Source: Cantharellus purpuraceus (Eukaryota > Basidiomycota > Agaricomycetes > Cantharellales > Hydnaceae). Taken from it: DNA of 64,000 bases. Shown here piece after piece: positions 1 to 11,983 of the stretch; position 1 is the first letter of the stretch, and each line of letters begins with the position of its first letter. The notes below the pieces were generated by a model that saw only the letters and a list, made by a program, of their open reading frames with translations, had not been told where the DNA came from and ran no database searches. The stretch is taken from positions 248,001 through 312,000 of the forward strand of contig JALBUN010000045.1 of assembly GCA_025174535.1 (NCBI GenBank). The letters run 5' to 3'. A program made the position numbers and the translations under genes.

Positions 1-1055
1 GGCCTACATGGTAGGTGGCGATGTTCATCCGAAACACGCATCGAGACGGGATATCAAACTGTCGCCAAAAGAATTGCTTCTCCATTGCCCAAGAGCTCAT
101 CGATGCATCCGTCCCGGACTCAGAACTGTTTTTATGATGGCGTGCACTAATAAAACTCCGCGGCGGCAAAAGTCGGCCTTCGACCATGGTGGTCAAACTG
201 CACAAAAAAAAAAATTTGCGACAAGCGTATCACATTTCCAGCAAAAAGTTGTCAATCCCGCGAAGAGTCATCCACCAGCGAAAATTCAGCCTACCGTCAG
301 CGAAAACTTATGGGGATGTGACAACAGGCTGGTCACGGACATATCCGACGGACGGTTGGCTCAGTGCCACGGCCGCCGCACGTCCTCGCACGTCCACCCT
401 GTTCGTTCCTTTAACGCAAAACATACATAATCCTGGTCAGCTCCAATGTCAGGTCAAGAGTTCCCTATCTTCTTTGTTCTACTCATATGATTGAACGAAG
501 GTTCAAATGTTCGATCTTTTGTCTTATGCAGATCGTCCTTTTAGGCTTTGAGTTGGAGACTAGATGCTTTGGGTCTTCTTTGTACATATCTAGAGTCGAG
601 ACTGTTCTATTCAATTTACATCGCTTCGAGAAGCAACGTGCCAAGCATTTGAGACAGCACTTCATTTCCTGAGCGGTCGCAGAGAAGGGCATACGCTGGC
701 ATACGAAACGTGTACCGAATTCTCCTGTCCGTTAATGATTAATGAATCGCCTCTCTGGGAGTTTGCAGAGGAGCGGTTGAAAAGTCTTTGGATTATCGTG
801 GCCATAGAAATGCCACGAAAGGAAACCGATTTGTTCTGCGTCGTGCGTAGTTCTCCTAACTCTACGGAGTTAAGAGTAACCGTTGACAATGATGACCGAG
901 TATCACTGTAATTGTGTCACAGTAGAATCTGCACAAACGAGCTTAGTGATCGTCACTCTACCGTACTGGACCGCGCTAATGATGACAAAGCCAGCCCAGC
1001 GCTTACTGTGAAGCAGGTTCACGTTGAACACGTCGCAGGCAAAACTCGGCCCACC
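1..1055. other. Intergenic region upstream of SEC27
   Basis: No convincing gene. The open frames here are short, have no recognisable motif and cannot be joined through plausible splice sites. The last ~100 bases are probably the SEC27 promoter and leader: the sequence CCACC sits directly before the ATG at 1056. Confidence 0.5.
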
Positions 1056-4000
1056 ATGCTATTAGACGTTAACGTATGTGGCCGCTATTTATGCACCTTC
1101 ACGTGCTCAATCTCAGTGTGTAGCGGAAACTCTTCTCCCGTTCCGACAGAGTCAAATCGGTGGATTTTCATCCAACAGAACCATGGCTACTTACTGGTCT
1201 TTACAATGGCTCTGTCAACATATACAATCATGAAACAGGCGCGCTTATCAAGACCTTCGAGGTCGCAGAGGTTCCGGTACGGTGTGTGCGCTTTATCCCG
1301 CGCAAGAACTGGTTTGTGGCTGGCTCGGATGACTTTCAGCTCCGGGCGTTCAATTACAACACGCACGAAAAAGTTATTGCCTTTGAAGCCCACCCGGACT
1401 ACATCCGATGTCTGACAGTTCACCCTACCGCGAGTGTTGTGTTAACTGGAAGTGATGATATGACGATAAAGGCTTGGGACTGGGATAAGCAATGGAAATG
1501 CATACAGGTAGACATGGACCTTCAGGGGTTTCTTTCATCTGTATAATATCCTTTACAGGTCTACGAAGGTCACACGCATTATATTATGAATCTCGCCATT
1601 AACCCCAAAGATGCCAACACTTTTGCCTCTGCATGCCTCGATCGCACTGTCAAAATCTGGGCCCTGACCTCAGGCACACCAAACTTTACACTTGATGCTC
1701 ATGAGAAAGGCGTTAACTATGTCGAATTTTATCCCGGTGCGGATAAACCCTACCTTGTGACGACTGGCGACGACCGGACGGTCAAAGTATGGGATTACTT
1801 ATCTAAAAGTTGCGTGCAGACGATGGAAGGCCATACTAGCAATGTTTCATTTGCTGTATTCCATCCCAGTCTTCCCGTGGTTGTTAGTGGCAGTGAGGAC
1901 GGGACGGTCAAGGTATGGAACTCCGGTACATACAGACTCGAGAACACTCTCAGTTATGGCCTGGAACGTGCATGGTGCGTAGCGCTAAGAAAGGGCTCGA
2001 ATGATGTCGCTGTTGGGTATGATGAGGGTGTAGTTGTGGTCAAAGTAAGCGCTTTGCAATCAGAACTTGCTCCAGTAGCTAATTAGGTGCCAGATTGGGC
2101 GTGATGAACCCAGCTTCAGTATGGATCATTCAGGCAAGCTCGTCTATACGCGAAACAGCGAAGTGCTGTCTGCGAATCTGCAAGCGCTACAAGGTGTGTT
2201 GACTTGTATTTGATGAGCGCGTTTGTTGAGTTCGCCCAGATGATGCCACCCCTGAGGGTACACGACTCCCACTTTCGACACGTGAACTTGGCTCAACGGA
2301 AATTTTTGCTTCGGCGTTACACCATTCGCCCAACGGCCGCTTCATCACCTTCGTCGGCGACGGCGAATATATTATCTACACGGCGCTCAATCTGCGCAAC
2401 AAATCCTTCGGCAATGGCTCCTCCTTTGCATGGGCTGGAGATTCCAACACCTACGCTGTATTGGAAGGAAAGACCAAAGTAAAGACATACAAGAACTTCA
2501 AGGAGCGTGGCGGTGCTGGATTCAAAGGTGTCGGTAGCTTCACCATTGACGGTTTACATGGCGGCCCGGTACTCAGTGCTAGAGGAAGTGGGTTTGTTTT
2601 GTTCTGGGATTGGGAAACGTGCGAGGTGGTGCGCAGGATTGAAGTGGATGCTAAGAATGTGAGCCGACAGTACAGACTGTGTACATTTCTCACTGTGGAT
2701 GTCAGGTCATCTGGTCTGGTACCGGTGATCTTGTTGCGATCACTTCGAAAGATTCTTTCTATGTACTTCGCTTTGATCGAGACGCGTATTCCAGCCGAGT
2801 TGAAGCTGGTGGCGAGATTGGCGACGAGGGGGTCGAGGAAGCATTCGATGTCGTTGCAGAGATCAACGAAGTGTTCGTGGCTGTTTATTCTTCATGTCAA
2901 TGCTGTTCAGCTTGTTTTCCAGTGTCAAAACCGCAAAATGGGTCGGAGATTGCTTCGTCTATACCAATGCTGCAAACCGATTGAACTACTTAATCGGCAG
3001 TCAAACACATACCGTCACGAACTTTGACACGTAAGTCTTGGAACATGTGCCACATCAATGTTAGTGAATTGACTCTTTCCAGACCGTTGTTCCTGCTGGG
3101 CTACATACCTTCTCACAACCGGATATATCTCTCTGACAAAGAACTCAATGTCTACGGTTACGCTCTCTCATTGACTGTTGTCGAGTACCAGACGGCAATA
3201 CTGCGCGGAGATATGAATGGCGCTGCAGAGCTTTTGCCTTCGATACCCAAGGAGCACCAGAACAAGGTTGCGCGTTTCCTTGAGGCGCAAAGTCAGTACT
3301 TTGACCTTTTTGGCGCAAAGCTACATGTCATGTTTACGTTTTGCTTCATAGATCTTAAGGAGCTGGCACTTCAAGTAACCACCGATCCCGACCACAAATT
3401 TGAGCTGTCCCTTCAGCTCGATGATCTTGACGGAGCACTGGAGATTGCCCGCGGCATTCCGCCACCTGAGAGCGACACGAAATGGAAGGCCATTGGTGAC
3501 CGGGCGCTGGCTGTGTGGCGGTTCGACCTTGCTCGCGAGTGTTTCGAGAAGGCTAATGATCTTTCGGCGTTACTTCTTCTATTACTGGCAATTGGTGACC
3601 GACCAGGTTTGGAAAAGCTTAGTGCTGAAGCTGGTAAGCGTCTCTTACTATTCAGTCCACGAGTCTCGTCGCTTAGTTAAAAACAGCTCGCAAGGGACAG
3701 AACAATCTTGCTTTTGCATCATTATTGCAGCTAGGGGACGCAAAGGCGTGCGTGGATCTGCTGGTGAAAACTGATCGAGCGCCGGAAGCGGCTTTGTTCG
3801 CACGGACGTTTGCTCCCAGGTGTGTACGACTTGATGTCTCTATTTGCGTAGCTAACATAGTGCACGTTTTAAGCCAAGTACCGGCCGCTGTCGCAGTATG
3901 GAAGAGCGGTCTCGTTGCTGGAGGGAAGAAGAAACTGGCGACTTCGATTGCAGATCCCTCAGAGGACGCGGAGTTGTTTGAGGAAGGATGGGAGGATGCT

Positions 4001-4173
4001 TTGGTACGGGAGCGGGGGGAAAGCGTTGAAAACCAGCCCATTGTGAACGGCATCTCAAGTGAGCAAAACGGCTTATTCCCCTGTGTATTTTTGACTGAAT
4101 TGTGTTTGTAGCAGATGTAGCAGAGGGCGCTTCGCCAAAAACAAGCCAGCCGGCAGCTGAGGCTGAGGCATGA
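1056..4173 (+). CDS. SEC27: Coatomer subunit beta' (COPI coat, SEC27/COPB2)
   Basis: WD40 subunit of the COPI coat, which drives Golgi-to-ER and intra-Golgi retrograde transport on the cytosolic face of Golgi membranes. Twelve exons keep one frame: 1056-1073, 1124-1507, 1559-2044, 2094-2193, 2240-2658, 2706-2872, 2923-3030, 3083-3291, 3352-3633, 3687-3819, 3874-4058, 4112-4173, giving about 850 residues (yeast Sec27 is 889). The first six residues sit alone on exon 1. Family hallmarks are visible: DFHPTEPW and [14 protein letters not shown] in the first propeller, [40 protein letters not shown], then [14 protein letters not shown] and the alpha-solenoid. The donor at 2873 (gttcgt) is weak but is the only one restoring ...[12 protein letters not shown]. 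The last acceptor may be 4111 or 4114; both keep frame. The C-terminus is short and Ala/Glu-rich. Confidence 0.95.
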
Positions 4174-4369
4174 TGGCCAGTTGGACCTCTCGCTTGGGAT
4201 ACATAGTATACAGCACATGCTATTATATTTTTCACTCCATCCGTATATATATATAATTCATTGACTATGTGTAGACCCTCTGCACAGTTTGCCGCCAGGG
4301 TACCTTGTCAGGTGTGTCATTCTTTTCTAAGCTCCAATTCAACATGAGAAGACAAGCCAAACATGAATA

Positions 4370-4945
4370 TCAATCGAAGTCGTCGGTTACATCTGAATAG
4401 CCGTCGCTGGGATCTGAATCAGTGTTGTCGTACGCATCGGAGCGATCATCTTCATCGTCGCAGCAATCCAAATCGTCCAAATCATCTTCTGGGTCAGACT
4501 CCTCTCCCTCATCACTATATACGCCCTCGTCCTCGAAAAACCTTTCCACGCCATCATTGTCAGAGTCATATTCGTCTGACTGCATCGATTCCTGATAGTG
4601 GTCGAAAATCGCCGTACTGCCAACACTAGGCGAATCGGATAAGTCCCCACTACAGTCCGACATGCGTTCTGAGGACTGTGGCGAAATACTACTTCCGTCG
4701 TCATCGCTGCCGCCTTCGTACCCTCGAGAAGACGCGTGATACGGATCGGACTGGGGATCATCAGATGACGCTGCAGCTTCTATGTCTGCTTTTTTAAAAG
4801 CATCAAGAATCTCAGCCGCCTCGTCTTCTTGCCCGGGTTTCAAGTTGAAGGATCGCATAAAACTGTGATGCCCTCCGTATGGTTTAGTGATTTCGTAGTT
4901 GGAGGGTCCTTGACTGCGCGTATGTGTATCGTTCCGACAGGACAT
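4370..4945 (-). CDS. Small conserved fungal protein with acidic tail (tandem family, copy 1)
   Basis: Single-exon frame of about 191 residues, using the ATG at 4945 (MSCRNDTHT); the frame also stays open further upstream. The N-terminal half carries YGGHHSFMRSFNLKPG followed by EAAEILDAFKKAD. The same core, SFGGHHNFMHSYGLKPG plus AAQILNAFRDAD, occurs in the gene at 6271-6516, so the two are paralogues. After residue ~80 this copy has a long tail dominated by Asp, Glu and Ser, absent from its sister. I do not recognise a named family or function. A short conserved core with a disordered acidic tail suggests a binding or regulatory protein, but that is inference only. Confidence 0.75.
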   Translation of the reverse strand: MSCRNDTHTRSQGPSNYEITKPYGGHHSFMRSFNLKPGQEDEAAEILDAFKKADIEAAASSDDPQSDPYHASSRGYEGGSDDDGSSISPQSSERMSDCSGDLSDSPSVGSTAIFDHYQESMQSDEYDSDNDGVERFFEDEGVYSDEGEESDPEDDLDDLDCCDDEDDRSDAYDNTDSDPSDGYSDVTDDFD

Positions 4946-5255
4946 GGCAAGAGTGTATCTGGCGTGGTTTGAGGGTACACGAAAAATATATATTGTCACA
5001 AATGTGATCTGTGAGGTTATTGACACTGTCTTCGGGTGCTTTCCCGCCTAGATCTTGATTTGTAACTACTAATCAAGACAGAATCAGGGACCGCAAGGGT
5101 CATTCATCGCCGTTGTCGTATCCAACGCGCTTCTTCTTCAACGTCCAACACCCAAGATCTCCTTCGCTAAACGTCTAATATACCTTACAGTGAAACAGGA
5201 ATAAAGCCCACATCAGCCTCTATTTCCTTCCGCTGTACGGCGAATAAAACATGGT

Positions 5256-5475
5256 TCATGTATGTGGCTTGGCTATTTCATTGGAGCACTCACTCCCACT
5301 TCCGCTCTTGTATTGCGAATTGGGCTGGGCCTCTGCTTCAGCATTGAGTCTGTCTATTTCCCTGAAACCGTCGAGGATCGCGGCTACTTCCTCCTCGTCC
5401 TCAGGCTCTCAGGTGTCCATACGAGCGCATAAGATTGTAATAGCGAATGACTTGGTCGGTTCATAGATGGATACT
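5256..5475 (-). pseudogene. Decayed third copy of the small tandem family
   Basis: Reading the minus strand in shifting frames gives YEPTKSF, then YYNLMRSYG, then EEEVAAILDGFREIDRLNAE, matching in order the YEITKPYGG / HHSFMRSFN / EAAEILDAFKKAD blocks of the flanking copies. At least two frame changes and a stop after the middle block break the gene. It lies between the two intact copies, same strand. An undetected short intron could explain one of the breaks but not obviously both. Confidence 0.7.
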
Positions 5476-5479
5476 TGGT

Positions 5480-6270
5480 GAATCTTAACCGCCTGCAGGC
5501 TTGTTGCCTTGTGATATGACTGTCTTGGCGTTGTTGTGGCTGAGGTTGAGGGTGAGATCAAACTAGTCACGCAGTGACACTGGGTTTTTATGCCGCCGCC
5601 GTGATGACCTGTGGTGGCCGCCTAACTTGGACCTCTGTGGTTTGTGCGTATGGAATCAAGAAGGCTATTCTAGAAGCAAGGACTCGGAGACTCCAACGAA
5701 AATCAATGGCCACGATCTAGCTCTTGATCCCGACAACTTTTATGATAGCACTAATCATTCAACAAAGATCAGACCCAGTCGTGACAATTGCAAATGTTCC
5801 ACATTTGTAGGGATCAAGAATTTCGACGCAAAGCCTTTCAGTTTTATGTTTCACCCCGGGTTGGCCTTTCTGTGACTCAAACTCGTCTGCTTCTCGTAAT
5901 GGCATTTTTCAGACCTATTGCTCCGACGATGTTTATATTAAATGAACGAATTGACCAAGCTAATGTTTTCAACCATTGTGTCTCATGACTGCCTCTTGCC
6001 TCTCGTCAATGTCTGAACTAGTTATATTTGATACACTTGACATATTTGATCATTCCAATAGCCCTTTTTGCACAGTTCGCCCAGATCATCTTGTTGTATC
6101 TCGCCTCCTCACACTATAGCTCGTAAAATCAATGACAACCATACAAAGTATCTCGCCTGCAGTTGTCCCAAAACTGTCCAACAACACAATCACCCCAAAG
6201 AACACTCCATAAATCAACATGTTCACGATTGCTGGACGAATCAGATTCGGCTCGTGCATGAGAAAAGTGA
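5480..6270. other. Gene-free spacer inside the small-gene tandem array
   Basis: No coding signal on either strand. It separates the decayed copy from the intact copy at 6271-6516 and holds the 3' flank of the latter. No clear repeat or RNA gene was seen. Confidence 0.5.
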
Positions 6271-6516
6271 CTATTTAGCCTTTCCCTTTGAGCCTGACTT
6301 GCCAGATCCTTTGCTTCCACTGCTACTTTTGGACTGCGGAGAGGACCCAGCAGCCGCTCTATCTGCATCTCTGAATGCATTGAGGATCTGGGCTGCCTCA
6401 CCGTCGTCCTTCCCAGGTTTCAACCCGTAAGAGTGCATAAAGTTATGGTGGCCGCCAAATGATTTGGTCAGGGAATAGGTCGATGCCCCATTACCACCAT
6501 TAGTGTTTTTAGACAT
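6271..6516 (-). CDS. Small conserved fungal protein (tandem family, copy 2)
   Basis: Single-exon frame of 81 residues from the ATG at 6516 (MSKNTNGG). The core is LTKSFGGHHNFMHSYGLKPG, then AAQILNAFRDADRAAAG, then a Ser/Gly/Lys tail ending KGSGKSGSKGKAK. It shares its core with the gene at 4370-4945 and the remnant at 5256-5475, all on the minus strand, so this is a local tandem family. The tail is basic, opposite in charge to the acidic tail of copy 1, which suggests the two have diverged in partners or localisation (inference). The function is unknown to me. Confidence 0.75.
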   Translation of the reverse strand: MSKNTNGGNGASTYSLTKSFGGHHNFMHSYGLKPGKDDGEAAQILNAFRDADRAAAGSSPQSKSSSGSKGSGKSGSKGKAK

Positions 6517-7149
6517 GATTAGAGATATCGACGGCCGCCTGGGTTTGTAACGGGCATGGACTTGCAATTTCTGGAATTCCAGCTGCAGCGTGACATGCCT
6601 TGAGAGAACAAAATCAAGTATCGCGGTTGAAACCCGAGAGGCTGCTGTCGATACGAGTGTCCAATACCATCATCTGTGTTAATACAAGCATTCAATTCAC
6701 GCGCGTGGGCAATCAACTAGCGGCTCTGCGTTTACAATAACAGGCCAGATACAACACGGCAACGATACTTCACACAGACCATTCGAGATTATTCCAGAAT
6801 TGCGCTCTCGTCCAGGTCATTTGAGTTGACACTTTTGCGCGCTTGGTGAGCTGCCAAGAAATCCAGGTGGACAAAGTCTTGGCAGAGCCGCAGAATCTAT
6901 ACGTCGACAGATAAGAAATATATTGACCCAGCAAATGTAGCAAGCAGAATATGTTATTAACACCTTTGAGACCGACTGGAATCTAATCCTCGACGGATCA
7001 AAAAGTAAGGTTAGAAAGCCTCCCTCCTAAGAACTTCACGGTAATTCGGCAACTCCCGGCGGCTCGAGACACCTAACTAGGTCCGACGTCTTCAGCAGCG
7101 CTCCGTTTCTTTTTGCGAGTGGCAAAAGGTACCAGAAAAGCTAGTTGGA
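6517..7149. other. Intergenic region
   Basis: Divergent spacer between the small minus-strand gene and the AIM19-like plus-strand gene; presumably both promoters. No motif was assigned. Confidence 0.5.
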
Positions 7150-7821
7150 ATGTCTGATATCAATCGAAGATCCACAGACTCTGAACGAGTCACGAGTCCA
7201 ACTTATGCAGGGCCAGAAGCTGATACGCAAGCTCTGGGGAAACTAATATCCCCTTATTCCCATTCGCCGTGAGCCTATTTTCGTCTCTTTAAAAGAGCCT
7301 GTTGTAATTTTATTCTTTCCAGTTGGCCGGTATGGTCTCTTTCAGCGTTATGTATGTGGTTATGTCCTACCCACCAGCTCAGCCTCCCCCCCTTTTTTGT
7401 GATATGTAATTCTTTGGTTAATTCTCTAACAGTCCTCGGAACATCGCCCATGGTGTTTTCTAACTCAACATTACCGCCATTCGCTCTAAGATTTGGGTTT
7501 GGACTCATTTTTGCGGGGGCTGGCTACATCCTCTCGTCGGGCGACATTGAGAACGGAAGCGCTATCACTACTTGTGAGCGTTACATGGTATTCAGCTGCA
7601 ATATTCTATGAATAATTTGTGTAGCTTGGTCAGGGAGCTACTTCCTCGCCAACGCTCTTCGGAGACAAATGTACAAACAAAGAGGAAGCCCCACGCCAAA
7701 ATTACGGCTATGGCAACGACATCCTCTAGGCATTGCGCTGAACGGTGCTACGTTCCTGACTATGATGCTCTATGGCGGGGAATACTTTTGGTTTCAAAAT
7801 TTTAGACAGACGCCCAAATGA
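7150..7821 (+). CDS. AIM19: AIM19-like mitochondrial membrane protein
   Basis: Four exons, 7150-7268, 7323-7351, 7433-7573 and 7625-7821, join in frame to a protein of 161 residues, close to yeast Aim19 (157). The N-terminus is hydrophilic (MSDINRRSTDSERV). Hydrophobic segments follow around FGFGLIFAGAGYIL and IALNGATFLTMMLYGG, with the family-like signature GDIENGSAITT then SWSGSYFLANALRRQ between them (the yeast-type pattern is DLENGAGF..TWS). The protein ends WFQNFRQTPK. AIM19-type proteins are small, poorly understood mitochondrial inner-membrane proteins that affect mitochondrial inheritance. Exon 2 is only 29 nt. The assignment rests on pattern resemblance; the splice model is better supported than the name. 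Confidence 0.7.
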
Positions 7822-8537
7822 CACAATGCCTTTGACTCCTGTGCTCTGAGTCTAAGGAGCGTGTGACATGGACTCTCCCAGCGCCTTCCTTTTAAAACCA
7901 CCCCTTTTATACGTCTGGACATTGAAGTATTTTATGGATCATCCCACCCCCTCTGTTAGATTTAGAGCATTCAAGCCCACCATAACTTTGTCGATACACT
8001 CAAGGAGATACAGTAACAATATGAGTTAGCTACTCGAGACTAATATACAATGCAAAACCTGAACATAGTATAGTCTATCGGCGTTAGCACTGTCGGGCGA
8101 CGCATAAGATACCATCAGTGTAAATGAGCCTGGAGAATCATCAAGTACACCATTGTAAGCAGCGTTACTTCAAACAGTCCGCATGCTGCAAAGTTCGATT
8201 CTGGTGACTTGTTCCTGAATTGTCATAACTCAACTAGTGGGCTATTGATGAAAACTCTGACCATACGCTTTCGAAGCCAAAGAAGTGACCAGCGATCCTT
8301 CGACCATGCCAATGGTCGAATATATATTCAAATTCCTGGCGTCATTATATACGTCCCAGCAGTGATCTGAGACCTGGTCAACGGTCGATGATTGGTTAGG
8401 AAGAGTATACAGAATGAGAAGAGGGATCGAAGATAGTAGATATTATAACAATAATGGCCCATAAATCAAAGAGGCGTGCGTGGTTTGGCGTACACAGAAT
8501 GCCAGCGCACAGAGCAAACTTTGAACATGTTAATATA
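7822..8537. other. Intergenic region
   Basis: AT-rich spacer between two convergent genes (AIM19-like ends 7821, TMEM135-like ends 8538). No coding signal or repeat recognised. Confidence 0.5.
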
Positions 8538-10888
8538 TCAATTAGGGCCAATGAATTGATACAGTATACGTCGTACAAGGCCCGATAGATGTTGTGGGTC
8601 ATGCTGTGTGGACGGTCGCTAGGTAAGAATACGAGCATATCATGCCACATATCTGCAGTGCTCACTTGGTACGCATTCTGATTAAAATTTCTCAATTCAG
8701 CAACAAATAAAAAAACATTGTCGTGCGCTCACCATAACCATCCCCATCCCAACTGCACAAAGCTGAAAAGAGCACCAAAGGTGAGCCTCACAAAATTACA
8801 CACAAGCACGAGTAGGCTCAAAAACACACCAAACACTCCCCGTACTTCTTCGGACTAATAACCATACCTTTCCCCCGTGCCATTTTCCAGACGCTCTCCA
8901 ATCCCTTGGGAAGAACATACATCGCTAGCTCAGGCCTGCGATGCTTCGCCTCAATGAAAAGGGATATGCCAGAGAGCAGGCCTCCCAGCCAGAATGACAT
9001 CTTCCCGATGAGCAGATCAACCACTCGCCTTGGGAGCTTTATGGACGATGCTGGGGATATTAAATACGCATGCAAATTGTGCTTCATGCAAAAGTAACCT
9101 GTCCCCGTTTCGTCAGTGCATTGTTGCAGAAAAAGGCTCAGACGACATACTTTGGTATATCAACACAAACACGCCGAGGAATGCAGAACTCCTCCCTGTG
9201 CCAAACAGCGCTTTACCAAGCATCCTTAGAGGTTCTTTAACAAATTGATGTCGTTTAAAAAGGATCATTGGGATAAAATGCAATGCGCCATAAATAGGGA
9301 ACTGAAGAATGCAATGTCAGATGTAAGTTGAAGATGATACACAAGAAATCACTACCATCCATTTGAATACGGATATGAAGCGATCTGAAGGCACTGAAGT
9401 GCATTTGGGGAGCCATGGATGCACAACAGCACAAGAAGCATAGTGTGGTCCAAAGTCATTGTACTTGCGTGCTCGCTCTAGTTCGCCAAGGACCAGAGAC
9501 CGCACATCAGGGTGAGTGTTCTGCTCGCGATGGGTGATAAATTTATGCGCTCAAACTGCGAGACCGTGAGTAGCACTGACCCTCCAATTGGCAATCCATT
9601 CCATGTCTTTAGGGTTGAATTTCCCTGTGCGGACGAGATCACGGTTAATTTGCGTTGTTGGTGTTGTTACTTTGGATGCCATTTGGATCCTGTGTCATAA
9701 CCTGTCAACGCGTCGTCTGTAAATACGTTCCAATCGTTTCATACCACGCTACATAGCCTGGAGGAATGGTATCTGGTCTAAGGAGGAAGGCGTACAGAAT
9801 TTGACCACAGCTGTGGCATGAATCAGTAAAGGAGTGAGATACTATTAGCAAGTAGCTTACCATAGTGAAAATACGATGATCGGTCCAAAAGGAACCTTGA
9901 TATTGTGCTTGGTAGTTAGTGCATTATACGAGCCTTGTAATCCTCTTTCAGACATTTAGGATTAGAACACCATCTTTTGAGATACAAAAGGTGAAAAAAT
10001 GGGATGCATTTCAACTCTCACCGGACAAATAACTGCTGCGCAATGGGTACGCGTCTTCGCTTTTTCTCAAGCATTACACCCAACCCACCCGCCACAGCCC
10101 CTGCGAATATGGCATGCCACCGTTTGGTGCGTTTACGCACCCATTCCTGGTGTGCCTGTGCCTGAATGGAGAGTCGTCGTGTAATAGGTGTAGTCCCCTG
10201 CTCAAGGTCTACGTCTCCTGTTTCTTCTTCACCAAAGGTTGATGTATATGCGGGAGGGGAGATAGGTTTAGTTGAAGGGGATGGCATGAGGAGTGGAAGG
10301 GCATTAAGAAGGTACTTGTACAACGCCACAAATGACCCTGAAGAACATGTGAATTCGCTCAATTAATTGTCTCTAAGGAAGGCCTACCAATCATTGCAGC
10401 AAAACGGAAAGAATCCTCTCCGAGGATAGCATGGCGAATGAGAGACAATCGAAATTCCCTGCGAAAATGAACATAACCGCGAAATTAATTTTTTTGTCAA
10501 AAAGGTACAAACCGGGGTAAACGCAGTATGCGGAATAACAACACGAAAAGGTTAAACCCCGAGCGAATTCCAAAGCCTAGCAACCCAGCACCTTCACAAG
10601 CCAATTCAAGTATCCAAATGACCATTTTCAACTGTCGCACTTACGTGAACCACCTCGTAGTGCATGCTCTAAGCATTGGCGAATGGTTGTGAGCTCTACC
10701 GCAGGTTCTCCACGATCACGCCAGACCATCTTTCGTGCGTCCTTGAAGCGTTCCTGGTCATTAGCCAACGCGACAAGGTTTTCAAATGAACGTATAGCTC
10801 GTTGGGGAACTGCATTTTGCAGATAACTCGACGTTCGCGACAACGGAACCCTGGTTGGTTTGCCACTCCCAGCTCTAGAGTTGTCCAT
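8538..10888 (-). CDS. TMEM135-like multi-span membrane protein
   Basis: Thirteen exons on the minus strand keep one frame: 10888-10645, 10591-10513, 10458-10388, 10337-10022, 9944-9861, 9810-9745, 9689-9581, 9520-9356, 9301-9151, 9098-8830, 8762-8733, 8677-8666, 8618-8538, about 558 residues. Animal TMEM135 (peroxisomal/mitochondrial, linked to lipid handling and organelle shape) is matched by the cysteine block YASCAVVHPWLPKC, by SAFLGVFVLIYQSYFCMKH, and by LLSGISLFIEAKHRRPELAMY then LPKGLESVWKM. Earlier hydrophobic segments lie at GLLGFGIRSGFNLFVLL and WHAIFAGAVAGGLGVMLEKK. The last exons give the tail DPQHLSGLVRRILYQFIGPN, which I recall from fungal homologues and which fixes the stop at 8538; exon 12 is only 12 nt. 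Exact organelle and role in fungi are inference. Confidence 0.85.
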
Positions 10889-11476
10889 TCAGCTCAATTG
10901 GATGCTGCTGAGAGGCAGAGTACGAGTTTTAGGTACGACCAAACGAAATGAGTACACTGGGGTAACCGGAGTTAGCCGGACTCACGTGTAGCATGTAGCG
11001 TAAAGGTCTCAGTATATTACCCCACAGCTTCACACGCTCAAAAGTTGAATGTTGGAAAGAGATCATGAGCCCACAAGCACCCATACAATATCACATTCCT
11101 GTTCCCTCTCCTCAGTCTTTACACTCATACTATGTAGACTGAGCTAAACTCCGGCAGTTCCGCCCTCAACAGTTTATCACATTTTCATCGTCGTAGGTAA
11201 AGAAACAGTGAGACGCAATAATCTCTGTTATGGAAGAGTAAGGAGACCCCAAGAGAAGCAAGTTTTCAGCGAGCTATCTACGATAAATTGGCTGTTAGCA
11301 ACGGCAACGAATAAACAGGACAACAAAGGAAACTGAATCATCAGACAAAATATAATGATTCCGGAAGACAGTTGTCCTCGGGGGCGAGCAATGCTCGCCT
11401 CAGTAGAGGGAGTCTATTTGTCATCACTGAAAAAAAGAGAAACGCAAAACATGCCCAGACAAAAAAAGAAACTCAC
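10889..11476. other. Intergenic region
   Basis: Spacer between the start of the TMEM135-like gene and the stop of RPS12, which both read leftward. No gene seen. Confidence 0.5.
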
Positions 11477-11983
11477 CTAACGCTTCTTGAAGTAGTCCAA
11501 CAAGACATTCATGCCCTCACTCTCAACACCATATTCTTTAACGACTACGCAGGAGCATCCAACCACTTTCCGTGGGTTGCCTTCACGGTCGATCTTGCAC
11601 AGTCCTGCCCAGGTCCCCAAAATCTTGGCGTCGCTGACCTTGATCAAGTTGATGTTGTGGTCGGCGCACAGCGCTTCAATGAGTTTGATGTACTCAGCCT
11701 CGGTGCAGGTATCAACGAGGACACAAAGATGGGCCTCGCGCCTGTCCAAGGCCTTAGCACACTCGCGGAGACCACGGGCAAGCCCATCGTGCACCAGAGC
11801 GTTTTTGAGCACTTGCTGGTTATCGGGGGAAAAAAACAGTTCATAGTGGAATATGCGGACTGGGAATTAGACACGGACCTGAAGAGCCTCTTCTACGGAC
11901 ATCTTTCCCTTAGGAACCTCCTTGGCCTCAACCTCAACTTCGACCGGTGCGTCGACTTGAATTTCATCTCCAGCGTCAGACAT
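11477..11983 (-). CDS. RPS12: 40S ribosomal protein eS12 (RPS12)
   Basis: Component of the small ribosomal subunit beak region. Two exons, 11983-11879 and 11815-11477, join in phase 0 across a 63-bp intron with donor gtccgt, giving 147 residues, the usual size. The acidic N-terminus ([16 protein letters not shown]) is typical, followed by [54 protein letters not shown] and [12 protein letters not shown]. The stop codon is followed directly by gtgagt, but no downstream exon is needed for a full-length product. Confidence 0.96.

Noticed and set aside
8..494. Overlapping plus-strand frames at the window start
   Set aside because: No recognisable domain and no consistent frame; treated as intergenic.
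8396..8695. Free-standing 99-codon minus-strand gene
   Set aside because: Its start and middle are explained as small exons and introns of the TMEM135-like gene.
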